A stretch of DNA of 64,000 bases from Chaetoderma sp. LZ-2023a (taxonomy: Eukaryota; Mollusca; Caudofoveata; Chaetodermatida; Chaetodermatidae), in the NCBI GenBank assembly GCA_034401795.1, contig CM067359.1:141725278-141789277 (forward strand). The letters run 5' to 3'. Each line of letters opens with the position of its first letter. Positions within the stretch are counted from its first letter, which is position 1. The position numbers and the translations under genes were made by a program. Below the pieces are notes generated by a model. It was given only the letters and a program-made list of their open reading frames with translations, searched no databases and was not told the DNA's origin. This document shows, piece by piece, positions 23,397-35,104 of this stretch.

Positions 23397-24902
23397 TTGT
23401 CGGTGGCCTACTCATCCAAGGGTGAGAAGGAGGATGAAAACTGTAGTCCATTGATGGACGAGTCCGCTTTCTGCACCGAAGCTGAATTGGTGCAGGTCCT
23501 TGGCTGGATGTCTGACCGTCTCGGGTTGGCATCAGATCAAGGATCTCAGCACGATCCGGCGATGGAACGGATGTCAGAGCGAGCGGCTAGCGCTCTGCCA
23601 AGTGGCTCTTCAGCCATGCCGACGCTCCCTTTGGACACGCAGACTTCCGACATGTTGGAGGTTGCGGCATATCGTCTGGTTCAGCCAGAATATGCATTGC
23701 CCAAAGCCCCGAAGGGGATAAGGAGTAGGGTCCGTTTTCTGGAGCTGGCCTATCATCAGTATGCCTGGGTTCCACAGCTTTCCGTCGGGGAGCGAGAGGC
23801 GCTGAATAGGCCGTTGGCTGGAAAATGTATGGGGCGTTCTCGTCCCTTAGTTTCCCAAGCCAATAAAGATCCGTTTAATGAGCTGATGCTCATTGAAGAT
23901 GCGGCGAGGGCGGCCATGGCTGCGCTCTCGCACGGATGTACCATCCTGCAGGGTATGCTGGCCTGCGCGGCGGAAGGGGGACAAGTGCCAGAGGCTGCTC
24001 CCGGAGTTGTTCGGGACACCATGCGCTTGTCCCAGGATTGCCTGGCCAGGGTGATCACCAGATCGTTGGCGGAGCGACGGAGAATGGTTCTCGATTGTGT
24101 AGAACCAGGACCTGAGATGAGGGCTGCGTTATCTTCTGCGCCTTTCATTGGTCCAGGCTTGTTCGGCGGCTCGGCGCGACAAGCCGTATCCAAGGTCACG
24201 TCAATGGTTGCTGAGCAGGAAGTAGTCGGCAAGTCGTGGAAGTCGACTAAGAGGACACAGCCGCAGCAGTCCTACAAACAGCATCGGCACGAGCAGCAGA
24301 GGCAGCGCCAAAGATCGCCTTTCCGTCCTTCTGGTCGTGATGTCCATCGGGCATCCGGATCACAGGAACCTGGCTGTTCGTCCTTATACAAGTCCTCTAA
24401 TAAGAGGCCATATGAGGATGACAGGAAGGGTGGCGGATGGGACGCGGCGGTTACTGTAAGGATAGCCGTGGCGGCGGTTCCGAGCCGTCATATTCCAAGA
24501 AGCCGCGGGGCGGCCATGGAGGCCGGTCCTGACGGGTTTCCGGCGGAATCAGTTCCCGTGACGTCAGGAACAAAGGGAGTCGAGAATCTTCACCCAAGGG
24601 ATTTAGCATCTTATCGTGCAAACTCGACCGTCAGCTGTGTGCAGATCCCTACCATCGGAGGCAGACTTCAACTGTTCTCAAGCCAATGGGAACAGGTCAT
24701 GCGAGATTGTTTAGTCTGTCAGTGGTTAAGAAACGGCTACAAACCGGACTGGCTCATCCGTCAATCATTATTTCCGTTAACATCGACTCCAGTGTGGACT
24801 CCCGTTCCAAGGGAATCCGATCGTCTAGGTGCCATTTGCTCAGAAATAGAATGCGATTCATCTAGTCCGCAATCAGTCCTCACTAGGCTTCTATTGCGAT
24901 GA
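23397..24902 (+). CDS. DIRS ORF1 C-terminal part, copy 2
   Basis: 501 codons with a protein sequence identical, as far as I can see, to 10156-11661. The near-absence of differences argues that the duplication is very recent or allelic. Confidence 0.7.
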   Translation: MSVAYSSKGEKEDENCSPLMDESAFCTEAELVQVLGWMSDRLGLASDQGSQHDPAMERMSERAASALPSGSSAMPTLPLDTQTSDMLEVAAYRLVQPEYALPKAPKGIRSRVRFLELAYHQYAWVPQLSVGEREALNRPLAGKCMGRSRPLVSQANKDPFNELMLIEDAARAAMAALSHGCTILQGMLACAAEGGQVPEAAPGVVRDTMRLSQDCLARVITRSLAERRRMVLDCVEPGPEMRAALSSAPFIGPGLFGGSARQAVSKVTSMVAEQEVVGKSWKSTKRTQPQQSYKQHRHEQQRQRQRSPFRPSGRDVHRASGSQEPGCSSLYKSSNKRPYEDDRKGGGWDAAVTVRIAVAAVPSRHIPRSRGAAMEAGPDGFPAESVPVTSGTKGVENLHPRDLASYRANSTVSCVQIPTIGGRLQLFSSQWEQVMRDCLVCQWLRNGYKPDWLIRQSLFPLTSTPVWTPVPRESDRLGAICSEIECDSSSPQSVLTRLLLR

Positions 24903-26389
24903 TGTTCCTCGTTCCGAAATGTACCGGAGAATGGAGACCAATTCTCAATCTCAAACCGTTGAACAAATTTATTCTTTCTCCCAAATTTCAGATGGAGACT
25001 GTAGCAGCGGTGATGACAGGGCTGAGAAAAGACATGTGGGCAGTGTCGATAGATCTGAAGGATGCATATTTTCATATTCCAATGTCAATTCCTTTTCAGA
25101 AATACCTTCACTTTGCATTCCAAGACAATGTTTGGGAATTCAATGCGCTTCCATTCGGCCTGACCACAGCACCGAGGGTCTTCACCAAAGTGGTTCTCGC
25201 CATGACTTCTTATCTTCGCAGGAGAAACATAGCTGTTCATACTTACATAGATGACTGGCTGCTGAAGGCGGGGGAATCCAGTCACTCTGCGCAACAATTT
25301 CAGGTAGTCCTAGCCTTACTAAAGGATCTAGGATGGATTGTGAATCTAGAGAAATCAGAATTGACTCCATTCCAGTATCTGGGAATATTTTTCAACCTCA
25401 GGGACGGCGTAGCCTTTCCGGCGGAGAGCAGAGTCAAGAGTTTGATCGCAGTACTGGAGTCAGTTTCTCTAGGAGCTTTTCTGACGGCGCGCCAATTTCT
25501 CAGGATACTGGGTTTACTAGTGTCTCTAGAGAAAGTGCTTCCTTATGCGGCACTCAGGCGCAGGCCGATTCAGATGTATCTATTGTCATTCTGGTCTCGG
25601 AGAACGGATCCGTTATCTCTGAAAATACCAGTAAAAGAACCATTGATATTCCACCTTCAGTGGTGGTTATCAGAACAGAATCTCCTGCGAGGTATTCCTC
25701 TACAACCTCCTCAACCACAGATGTCCATCTTCACAGATGCATCGACAACGGGTTGGGGAGCGGTATTGGATGATCAGTCAGTGTCAGGGGAATGGGATCG
25801 GATCAATGCACAGAAACATATCAATGTTCTCGAATTATTAGCAGTGACATTAGCACTTCGAAAATTCGAGAGCTTAGTCCGAGACAAGATTGTCCTAGTA
25901 AGGACAGACAACTCAACAGTGGTGTCTTATTTAAACTGCCAAGGCGGGACAAGATCACCGGAGTTGTGTATGATGATTTGGAACCTTCTGCTGTGGTGCC
26001 AAGAGAGGAATGTTATTCTTCGGGCAGCACACATTCCAGGAAGACTGAACATCTTAGCGGATGCTCTCAGTCGCAGGACGGTTTGTCATCCGACGGAATG
26101 GCAGCTCAACCAATCGGTAGCGGAGGTTCTATTCAGACATTGGGGCAAGCTAAATGTGGACCTGTTTGCGATGAAACAAAACGCAAAGATGGTCTCATAC
26201 GTGTCACCGATCCCAGACCCGCTAGCTCTAGCGGTAGATGCACTGGCTATAAGTTGGAACGGAATGTACGCGTATGCGTATCCTCCAACGATTCTCATCC
26301 CAAAAGTTCTGGAAAAGATAAGAGAGGGTATGTGCCAAGTACAGGAAAGCAGATTGATCGTGCGAATGCCCATCAGGTCCGAGCACTAG
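24899..26389 (+). CDS. DIRS reverse transcriptase / RNase H, copy 2
   Basis: 496 codons, apparently identical in protein sequence to 11658-13148, with the YIDD box and RNase H acidic residues kept. It overlaps the previous frame by the same ATGA. Confidence 0.9.
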   Translation: MMFLVPKCTGEWRPILNLKPLNKFILSPKFQMETVAAVMTGLRKDMWAVSIDLKDAYFHIPMSIPFQKYLHFAFQDNVWEFNALPFGLTTAPRVFTKVVLAMTSYLRRRNIAVHTYIDDWLLKAGESSHSAQQFQVVLALLKDLGWIVNLEKSELTPFQYLGIFFNLRDGVAFPAESRVKSLIAVLESVSLGAFLTARQFLRILGLLVSLEKVLPYAALRRRPIQMYLLSFWSRRTDPLSLKIPVKEPLIFHLQWWLSEQNLLRGIPLQPPQPQMSIFTDASTTGWGAVLDDQSVSGEWDRINAQKHINVLELLAVTLALRKFESLVRDKIVLVRTDNSTVVSYLNCQGGTRSPELCMMIWNLLLWCQERNVILRAAHIPGRLNILADALSRRTVCHPTEWQLNQSVAEVLFRHWGKLNVDLFAMKQNAKMVSYVSPIPDPLALAVDALAISWNGMYAYAYPPTILIPKVLEKIREGMCQVQESRLIVRMPIRSEH

Positions 26390-26544
26390 CAGCAGCATCG
26401 GCCCTTTATAAGGGTGTCTCATTAGAGGAGGTGATGTCTGTAGCACAATGGCATGCCAAGTCGTCATTTACTGATTTCTATCTTCGCGACATCTCCAGCG
26501 CACTTAATCCGGTAGCCGTCACCAATTTATCGAATCTGATCTAA
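26371..26544 (+). pseudogene. DIRS tyrosine recombinase remnant, copy 2
   Basis: Same 57-codon tail with HxxR and the FYLRD tyrosine as at 13130-13303; the rest of the recombinase is absent here too. Confidence 0.85.
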
Positions 26545-27510
26545 GCCACATCCGACCACTATTTCGCACACATCACAAGTTCTTCCACTTGCACTGAACA
26601 ATGGCCATGCACATGACCTGAGAACGACCATGGATTGGGCCGAGCTCCTGTGATGAACTAAAAGACCAAGCACTCAAAATGGTGAGTGTTTACATTAATT
26701 AAGTGACTATAAATAATTTACTTACAGTCGAAATACCAGACTGCTTAAGTAAAGAGTCTGGTGTAAGAGTATACTTATCCTCTCAAACAGACATTAGACT
26801 CATTCCAATTTGAAAACTTAATCGATATACTGATATTTTTTCAAAATTGGAAGTTGTAGTAGCTTCTTTGCACTCTACTGGACTGCCCTAGCTGAGACTT
26901 GGGGCTGACACGGGAATGGTGGGTGTTGCATCCCCTTTTCGACAGCCCTCTGGATTTTGTGCGGACAAAAGAGGGGGGGAGCGTGATCTAGACCATGGAA
27001 GTTTAGCACTATGAGTCAGATGGCAGAACCCAATCGTATGCCAGGGTTCTAGTCTCTTCACAACCTTCTCTGTTGGATGGTAGATGAGTGCTGGTTCGAG
27101 CCTCACCTCCTCCCACCGGTATTTCTTGGCTGTTGAAATCCCGAGTTTATCATAATAGTACATCTGGTAAGTATTATTCAAAGTAGAATAAAAAAAGCAT
27201 CCGCTTTTGTTTCTACAAGAATTCGTAATACTTACCAGATGTACTATGGCCCTGCCTCAGCTGCCCCGCTGAGGTGAGGCTGAGCTGCTTTCGCTGTTTG
27301 TCAAGACAAATATAAGACGAATCTGACTGTGATTGGGAATTGACTCGGTACCTGCGGCTATGGTAATTCCCAGACACAGTAAGGGCAGGACCAGGAGAGT
27401 GCGGTGTTTTAATTGTTTATTTTGAGCTAGACTAGATAATAGACATTATCATAATAGTACATCTGGTAAGTATTACGAATTCTCGTAGAAACAAAAGCGG
27501 ATGCTTTTTT

Positions 27511-27869
27511 GAGTCGCCCCTGTTGTCATCCCTTTTATACAGCATCATGCAGACTTTATGTTCCAGCAAGACAATGCCCGTCCTTATTCAGCTAGGGTCA
27601 CCAGTGATTTCCTTAAGGCTAACAACGTTCCGGTGTTGGACTGGCCAGCGCGATCACCGGACCTGTCTCCTATCGAACATGTGTGGGACATGCTTGGCCG
27701 TATGGTGCGTGAGAACCATCCACATCTTCACAACGTGCGGGAGCTGAAAGCTGCACTGCTCCAGGAATGGGGTGCGATTCCTCTTCGTGACATCAGGTGC
27801 TTAATTCGAAGCATGAGAAAGCGATGTACCGCGGTGGTTAATGCGCGCGGAGGTCACAACCGGTATTGA
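27511..27869 (+). pseudogene. Tc1-C transposase C-terminal part, copy 2
   Basis: Same reading as 14270-14628 with QQDNARPY and PIEHVW and a TGA after GGHNRY. Confidence 0.92.
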
Positions 27870-28074
27870 CAGCTCAGTGTCATTATTTAAATTGGACCCT
27901 TCCGTTGAATGATGCTGTGATAAAGGCGCGATGCTAGCATTACAGTAACAAGAGACTGTTGTTCAAATTGGAAATGACCTATCAATTAAATAATATATTT
28001 GAATCAATTTATTGTTTTTGTTAAATCACATTTATACAGTAATATTCTCAGTGTTGCTAAACTTTTTTGGTTTA

Positions 28075-28144
<70 letters not shown>

Positions 28145-28204
28145 CTCAGTGATGTCAAGAGATGCTATATATTTCTATATAGGATGTACCTTTTTAATAA
28201 CTGA

Positions 28205-28381
<177 letters not shown>

Positions 28382-29857
28382 TAATCTGTTCTATTGTAAA
28401 GAATATGTTCACATATTTCCTCATTTTGTATTTAAGTGTGTATGTTAGTGTGTGGATGAATGCGTGTGTTGTAAGGTGATGAGAAGTTGCAGAGAGAAAG
28501 ATCTCAAACTGCAAAAATAAAAATAGAATAATAATCTGCTTAATATTGAAAAATAAAGGCAAAAACACTTTCTTGATTCTGAATTTTTTGTGGTTACAGA
28601 AGACTACTGATTCTCTCATATTCAACATTTAATGGGCAGGTTTGGTGATGAAAATCAAATGTTTTGCTTAGGGACTCCATTTGTAGGCCAAGTGAAGAGT
28701 TTTTTTGATAAACCTTACCACTGGCATGACTGGTGCATCATTGCAAATTTCCACGCTTTCACCAACTTATGTAAACGTCTTCCCCCCCCCCCCCCCCTCA
28801 CACCCCACTCCGAGGCGTAGACTAATGTAAGCATCACCTCACAATCAGCAATTAAATGGGTAACTCGCATAACAAATTAGTTGAATTCCACCAACTTTGA
28901 TGTTCTGAACCACTTCCCCACACGCACCCTAGTGGTCGGAACTTAATCTAACCATTGTCTCGCAATCATATGTGTAGCTCACATAACAAATTTGGTTAAA
29001 TTCAGACAAGCGGTTTCAGATTGGAATGCCGGACAGACAGACTGACCTATGGAGTCGATTACAATATCCCCACCATTTTTAGCTAACCTGGTCAGAATGG
29101 CCCAGTGAGCTTATACTGTGACATGTCATTTTGTCTGTCTGTCTGTCTGTCTGTCCATCAACCTTTTCTTTAGACGACTTGTTCTGAGGAACCTCAGCTG
29201 ATTTCAATTATATTTGGCAGGAAGTATCCTTCTGTCATAGAGATCCAAATTTGTCCAAATAGAGCTGATCGGCCAATTCAGTCAGCGGCCATCTTGGAAT
29301 TTGACAAATTTTTAGAAATGTCTTAAAAATTTCTGAAACCACTATAAAATATCATCTCGGGCAAGAGCTGAACCAAGTTTGTTCAAGGGAACTTGATTGG
29401 CCAAATGCTTCGGCGGACATCTTGGATGATCTAGTTCTCACGAAAATCTCTCCAGCCCACTGAATGGATCAGGCTAAAATTTGGGGGATATGATTAGGGA
29501 CTAAGGCCATTAAACTTTGTTCAATGGAAGTTGATACATAAAAAAACATGGCCACCGAGGATCAATGAAAATGTAACGTGTTGGTAGCCATCTTGGATTT
29601 TCTCAAAAATTTTCCCTATTTTCTGCCATTTGATTATTTTAATGCTGATTTGCATCCAGGGTATACTCATTATGCTGTGTGATTAAGGTTTTTCAAATGA
29701 CAGTTACATCAACAAGGGGGTCTCAAATTTGAATAAAACTTCACAGATTTGTTCTATTCGATGCTCACATTTTTTTGGCGTTTAAATTTAAATATTGTTA
29801 TGCATTCCGGTTAATGGTTTTGCTGTGACATGTTCACTGGGTTTGAACTTTGATTAT

Positions 29858-30307
29858 TTTGCGGCTGATTTGCATCCACGGTTATTAAATGCTGTGGGTA
29901 AGTTTTTTCAAATGACAATTTAATGACAATTTAATCAGCAAAGAGTTATCCAGTTTAGATCAAATGTATTAATTTGCTCTATAGTCTGAATGATATTAAT
30001 GTACAGGATTTTGAAAATGTTTCTAGTGTTTTCAGGCTTTGAACTTTGCTTATGTTTGAACCATTTGCCTTTCGGTCAGACTTGATGTGTCAGTAGTCAT
30101 TGTACTGCAGGTTACTACCAGGCAGCAAGGCTTTATGGTTCAGTCGACAAACTATGCTCCTATGATTTCCTTGTTGGGAAGTACCGTGGGTATTTTGATT
30201 CGACAAGTAGATTGTCAAATTTCAAAATGAGGCTAGTCACATCATATCCTGTAATGTACAATTGATATACAGATAAGCTATTTCATATCTTCTGATAGTT
30301 CTATCTC
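29858..30307 (+). other. Unique spacer after the duplicated block
   Basis: Continues R600-like wording for about 100 bases (GCTGATTTGCATCC, TTTTTTCAAATGACA), then shows nothing I recognise. Confidence 0.5.
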
Positions 30308-30574
30308 GATATATGTGCACTCAAGTATATGGTGTCATAATCAATTACATCATATGTAGGCTGACGTCACAATCGTAATTGACAAAATACCCCGCCAGAA
30401 AGCTAGAATAATTTGTTAAGTGAGCAAATTGTATGTCTTGGTGGATTTACTGTTTAATAAACATTCTCTTGAATATTTTGAAACAAACTTGACAGGGCGA
30501 TATATTGCTGCCATAGACCAGCTGCTTACCTGTATAGTTACCTTGAAATCTCAGTATTCAGGATTCAAAGTATA

Positions 30575-32231
30575 CACCTGTGCAAAAGTTAAGCACCAGC
30601 AAAAACAATAGAACGTAGAAACATGATGGTACAACTAGGCTGCCATACTTTTTGTCCCCGCGTTAGCTGACATAATTCCAAGTACGAAATGCACATGCAT
30701 GCATGACTTCACGCCGCTTGATGTCCGTGCGTGGCGGGAAACAGCACACGTGTTCAGTTATGTAAAAGTCCAGTTTGAGGTGTAGAACATTACATACAGA
30801 TTTAGGCGACAAGATTAGGAATTTTGTGTTCATGACCGTGGTTTATTTGTACAGAGAAAATTAGCTCTTGATTGTGAACCGCTATGGCAAGACGAAGGTT
30901 AAGTGATCGTGTGAAATGGCAAATCATAGGCATGCATACCACTGGTATGTCATGCAGAGAGATTGGCAGACAGCTGAACATTAACCATACTGTAATCAGT
31001 CGTTTGATTGCAAAACATGGGCAAACTAACGAGGTGAAGGACAGGCCTAGATCTGGAAGACCGAAGAAGACTACTGCCCGTGATGATCGAGCCCTAGTAC
31101 GCCTTGTTAGGAGATCTCCATTCACCAACAGCAGAGTGCTCAGCCAGCAATGGGAAACGCGCAATAGAGTGTCAATGTCTACCGTCAAAAGGAGACTGTA
31201 TGCTGCTGGCATGAAAGCTAGGAGACCTGTCAGACGTCCTCTCCTCACTGCACACCACAAAGAGGAGCGTCTGAGGTGGTGCAACGAAAGAAGACACTGG
31301 ACCATGAGATCCTGGAGACGGGTACACTGGTCCGATGAAAGTCGCTTCCTGCTTCATGCCACAGATGGTCGAACTCGTGTATGGAGGTCCAGACGCACGG
31401 CGTACGACCAACGTAACATCATGGAAGAAGTTCCATTTGGTGGAGGTTCCGTTATGATATGGGGGTGCATCTCATTTGATTGTAAGCTGGATCTGTTGAC
31501 TGTACCTGGAACACTAAATGGACAAAGATATCAAGATTCCATACTGGATAGAGTTGTGGTCCCTCATTTTGTAAATCATGCACCTGGAACCCACCCTATA
31601 TTCATGGATGACAACGCCCGACCACATCGTGCTAGAGCTGTGCATGAATACCTCCGCCAGAATGCCATCGAAACCCTACCATGGCCAGCAAGGAGCCCTG
31701 ACATGAACCCTATTGAGCATATCTGGGACATTCTGGGAAACATGGTGAGAAGGAGGGATCCTCCTGTGCAGAACCTACAGGAATTAACAGACGCACTCCA
31801 TCTTGAATGGCAACGAATACCACAATGGCGTATCAGTCGGTTGGTGACCAGCATGAGACGTCGTGTCCAGGCCGTCGTCCAGGCACAAGGTGGATATACC
31901 CGGTATTAATAATGACAGTCTCAAACTCATGCACAGATGTTAAACTTCGTTTTCAGACACTATTAATGACAATCTAGCCACGTGTGTCAACTGTAGGGCA
32001 ATAGTTGTCAGTTGTGTCAACGTAACCATATTCAGGCCTCGTTTTCAAGTTCAAACAAAAACATACAGTGTTTCCCCACCATCATAATCAGCATTCCTCT
32101 AGTTGCATTATTACCTCTTGCACTAAGATGGATGGGTACATAAATGTTTATGTTATTGCTTTCTTCATAGCACATGAATATACCCTCGCATGTGCGTAAA
32201 AATAGGGTGGTGCTTAACTTTTGCACAGGTG
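30575..32231 (+). mobile_element. Tc1 transposon, intact (Tc1-A)
   Basis: 1657 bp with perfect 24-bp terminal inverted repeats beginning CACCTGTGCAAAAGTTAAGC, bordered by TA on both sides. It carries a complete transposase (30884-31909), a 309-bp 5' region and a 322-bp 3' region without genes. Tc1-B at 45364-47020 has exactly the same length and ends. It looks recently mobile. Confidence 0.95.
30884..31909 (+). CDS. Tc1 transposase, full length (Tc1-A)
   Basis: 341 residues, the usual Tc1 size. Residues 1-60 form the first helix-turn-helix (RLSDRVKWQIIGMHTTGMSC) and end in the SGRPKKTTARDD hook; residues about 65-125 are the second HTH. The DDE core has Asp151 (VHWSDESRF), Asp243 (MDDNARPH) and Glu278 (NPIEHIWD), with 34 residues between the last two, i.e. 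DD34E. The FGGGSVMIWGCIS strand is present. It ends AQGGYTRY, the typical family tail. The enzyme cuts the element at its inverted repeats and reinserts it at TA. No stop or frameshift is seen, so it may be functional; the Met in MARRRLSDRV is chosen because the HTH starts immediately after. Confidence 0.95.
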   Translation: MARRRLSDRVKWQIIGMHTTGMSCREIGRQLNINHTVISRLIAKHGQTNEVKDRPRSGRPKKTTARDDRALVRLVRRSPFTNSRVLSQQWETRNRVSMSTVKRRLYAAGMKARRPVRRPLLTAHHKEERLRWCNERRHWTMRSWRRVHWSDESRFLLHATDGRTRVWRSRRTAYDQRNIMEEVPFGGGSVMIWGCISFDCKLDLLTVPGTLNGQRYQDSILDRVVVPHFVNHAPGTHPIFMDDNARPHRARAVHEYLRQNAIETLPWPARSPDMNPIEHIWDILGNMVRRRDPPVQNLQELTDALHLEWQRIPQWRISRLVTSMRRRVQAVVQAQGGYTRY

Positions 32232-32484
32232 TATATATAAATCGATCCCAACATGCACACGCTTGTCCGGAGCTTAGCTTCGAAATGGGCATGGTATAGC
32301 TAGAAATGTATCCTCCTATTTCATGTTTATCGATTGAAGATATTAAAAACTGTCCGAGTACTGAAATGCTGAGTGCTGACTACATTTCTGGTTAGGAGAC
32401 CCGAGAGGGCGGCTATGCAATCGGTGTAGATTAACTTCTTTCACTTATTGGTTTACATGGGTGAAAAGCACAGGACATAGACCA

Positions 32485-33010
32485 TCTCCCTCATTCGTAT
32501 CTCACGAGATCTTCGATACGAGATCGAGAAAAGTATCTCCTATGTATTGAGTAGCCATTGGCGTAGTGATTTCCACCAGAATATGTTGATAGAGAGATTT
32601 AAAACGTTAACAGACACGAGCGCTACTCAGACGATATAAAGCCCATAGTAGTCTGTATGACAAGTATTTAGCAGAAAAATAATCCCTCTGAATTTGTCAT
32701 AAAATTCAAATCTGTCGCACATAAAATGAGGTCAAGAATTTGCTGACTGATTTGTAGATGCTGATATCACACGAACCACTGGATGGATCGAGTCGATTTT
32801 AATGTCTGTATCAAGCTGGTAATATAGAGGTTAAAATGATGCCAAAATCTACACGATCCACAGTGTTGCTTTTAGAGTCCGCGATGGTTCCGATCTGTCG
32901 TGTCTTTGAAGTGGAGTGTGTGTAACAATCTAGTCATTGTGATGACATAATAAGATGGCCGGTCATTACATTAGAGGTGTATCCTCGAAGAAGCCACGCC
33001 TCTACTTTTA
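32485..33010 (+). repeat. R3 dispersed repeat
   Basis: Blocks CATTCGTATCTC, TTCGATACGAGATCGAGAAA, ATTGAGTAGCCATTGGCGTA and a distal CTCGAAGAAGCCACGCCTCT...TTTTTAGAT-like end recur in reverse at 41395-41660, and the two end blocks recur in short form at 38985-39060. Family unknown. Confidence 0.6.
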
Positions 33011-34610
33011 GATTGCATCTGTCTGTGGGGTGCAGATTGATGTCTCAAACTCTGCAGACTTCACCGACTTGACTCATACTCTCAGCTTGGTGTCTGCAAG
33101 TAGTTGTCTCACTGGCCTGTCCTTTTGTATGGCATTTAAGATTCTGAGATGTAAATGCCCATTTTGTGGAAATCCCAAGGTGACCATGACTACTGACCAG
33201 CATACGTTCAGCCCATACAATGTCTGCGTAGCTGCGTCCATGTTTAAAGTCACTGACCCAGTGAAGTCATCGATCTTGTCTTGGATGTAGCATAGAGTAT
33301 CATTGGATAGGATTTACTGTATGCTATTGAGGAGCACAAGGGGCCGCAGATTGCGGCTTCTTGTGCTTGGATAGGTTGATAAGGGTGTCTTGGCCTACAT
33401 CATCGAGAGGAAGATGGTGCATAAAAGCGGGATTGATTAGTTACGTGAACGGATTTGAGATAATGTCACTTACGTATTTGAATAGTTCATTGCCCATATC
33501 ATCAGGTCCAGGTGCATGCCCATTTTATGGCTTTGAGTGTAGGGATTCTGATAAGCGTCCATTTGAGGTGTATATCCCCAAAATGTAGCTTGAGACCCCC
33601 AATAGTAGTAGCAGTGGCTCAACTGGGACCCTTGAAAATCTTGTATGTTTGTTAAATACTAAGTAGTTTTATAGTCTTGCACACAAATACCAATTAAATT
33701 TAGCATATGACCACCAGAATTCCTAGTTGTGTGTCCATGGTACCTTCTAATTTTAGTGTGGATGAAAAAAACCTGCTAGATTTCTTTTTTTGCACGCACA
33801 GATTTCAGCTAGAGACCGTCAGATTTCAGTCTGTTGGGTCCCTTGGACCTGAAAAATGTAGATGCTATGAGAAACAATATTTGAGTGCCTTCTCAACTTC
33901 TGGTGTTTTAATTGGTGTTAATAATGGCTTGAGGTGACCTGAAAATGGGTGCAATGATTCATCGTGGTCAGTGAACTGATCCTTGAACCATTCTCGGATT
34001 TTATCGGCTTTGCCCTAGGCAGTCCCGATAAGGTTGTAAGTTGTGAACAGTGGTTTGTGGTCAGTAACTCTCAGGGCTTTGGCGGACCGTAACATTTTGT
34101 GGCAATCATCCGTGGCATTGATTTCATCTACTAGAGAGTCTGCTTGTTAAATAGCAAGATCCTTTAAATGTTTGCTGATGTGGCACAGAATGTTATTGTG
34201 TTCCATGCATAGTTTGCTGCAGTCCTTGACCATTTTGATAGATGCACAGCTGTAATGCTTTCTGCTCTGATGATAGTTTTACTATTACAGGGACATCGGT
34301 ATATCTAATTGGTTTGTTCTCTGAGAACACCTATGGTGTTGGTAGCTGATGAATTCCATACATTGGAGCACTTTGCTTAGGGCTTCGTTTGGATTGTAGC
34401 TGACACTGATATTCTGCTCTGTGAAGGTCCTTTTTGTGTTGCATTTGAGTGTCAATGTCACTGATGAGCTTTGGTAGGTCATAGGTGAATCCTCTTGTCT
34501 GCTGTGGCGTTTGTACATTATGTAGAGATGGTTCATCTTAAGACATATAATGACTGGCTTATGGTCAGTGTCCATACAGGGTGTGCCACTAGAGATGGAA
34601 TATGACAACG
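33011..34610 (-). pseudogene. Decayed LINE (non-LTR retrotransposon), endonuclease-to-RT fragment
   Basis: Read on the minus strand from 34608: an endonuclease end (DHKPVIICLKMN), a spacer around 34050-34180 parallel to the one at 35380-35560, an RT start near 33470-33550 (LKNGHAPGPD-like, then ELFKYVSDIIS), and near 33180-33230 SYADIVWAERMLV, recognisable as an RT finger or palm segment. Several frameshifts and stops break it. It is the same family as the fragment at 35105-36240. Confidence 0.65.
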
Positions 34611-34679
34611 ATGTGAACTTTATAGACGAAGAAAAGAAACCCCTTGATGAACTACTCTCAATATCTGCAAGTAATCTAA

Positions 34680-35104
34680 AAATTGAGAATCTCTATGAAT
34701 GAATCCAAAACGGGATTCAGCCACATATACCTATCAACAAAGCATAAACTAAATAAAATGATGTGATAGGGAACCATGGAAGAAAGGAAAATCCTTGACT
34801 CACTGCTTTGTAATATTGCTGCACGCTGCGTCATGGGGAACATAGCTTTCCAGTCCTTCTGGAAGCTATATATTCGTAGATCAAAGATGCTCTTGATAAA
34901 AAGGCTATGTTTATACAATGCAACCTGTGTATCCTTGATGCTGTATAACTGTAGCAGCTGGGCAGCTCCAAAGCCAGCTCTAGACAAAATTGATTACTGC
35001 CACCACAAAAACTTCCACACCATCACCCGATATGGATGGCCAGACAGCATAATTTCCAACTATGCTCTATACAAGATGCGTAATACACTCAAAGCTGAAT
35101 TGAT
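34680..35104 (+). pseudogene. LINE RT C-terminal fragment, opposite orientation
   Basis: The + frame from 34776 reads SFWKLYIRRSKMLLIKRLCL, then YNATCVSLMLYNCSSWAA and ITRYGWPDSIISNYALY, a pattern typical of the thumb and connection region after the RT domain in non-LTR elements. It lies head-on to the minus-strand fragment starting at 35105 and between two minus-strand fragments. Confidence 0.65.

Larger units (their letters stand above)
21328..27510 (+). mobile_element. DIRS-like retrotransposon, copy 2
   Basis: Structure identical to 8087-14269: duplicated left terminal repeat with an inverted Tc1 fragment, internal complementary region about 27152-27247 and right inverted repeat ending about 27510. 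Every coding defect is shared. Confidence 0.88.
20374..28075 (+). mobile_element. Tc1-C split by DIRS, copy 2
   Basis: Same 7702-bp length, inverted repeats and TA borders (20372-20373, 28076-28077) as copy 1, with only scattered substitutions. The DIRS insert spans about 21328-27510 and contains the same inverted Tc1 fragment near 21410-21495. Confidence 0.92.
30308..32320 (+). repeat. FB1 fold-back repeat interrupted by Tc1-A
   Basis: FB1 head (GTGTCATAATCAATTACATC and GCTGACGTCACAATC) at 30330-30380, arm around 30460-30500, TTACCTGTATAGTTACCTTG at 30526, then Tc1-A, then the FB1 tail (TATAAATCGATCCCAACATG and AGCTTAGCTTCGAAATGGGC) at 32236-32310. The repeat was therefore in place before the Tc1 jumped. 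Confidence 0.8.

Noticed and set aside
30802..31305. 167-codon minus frame (also 45591-46094)
   Set aside because: Antisense shadow of the Tc1 transposase ORF.
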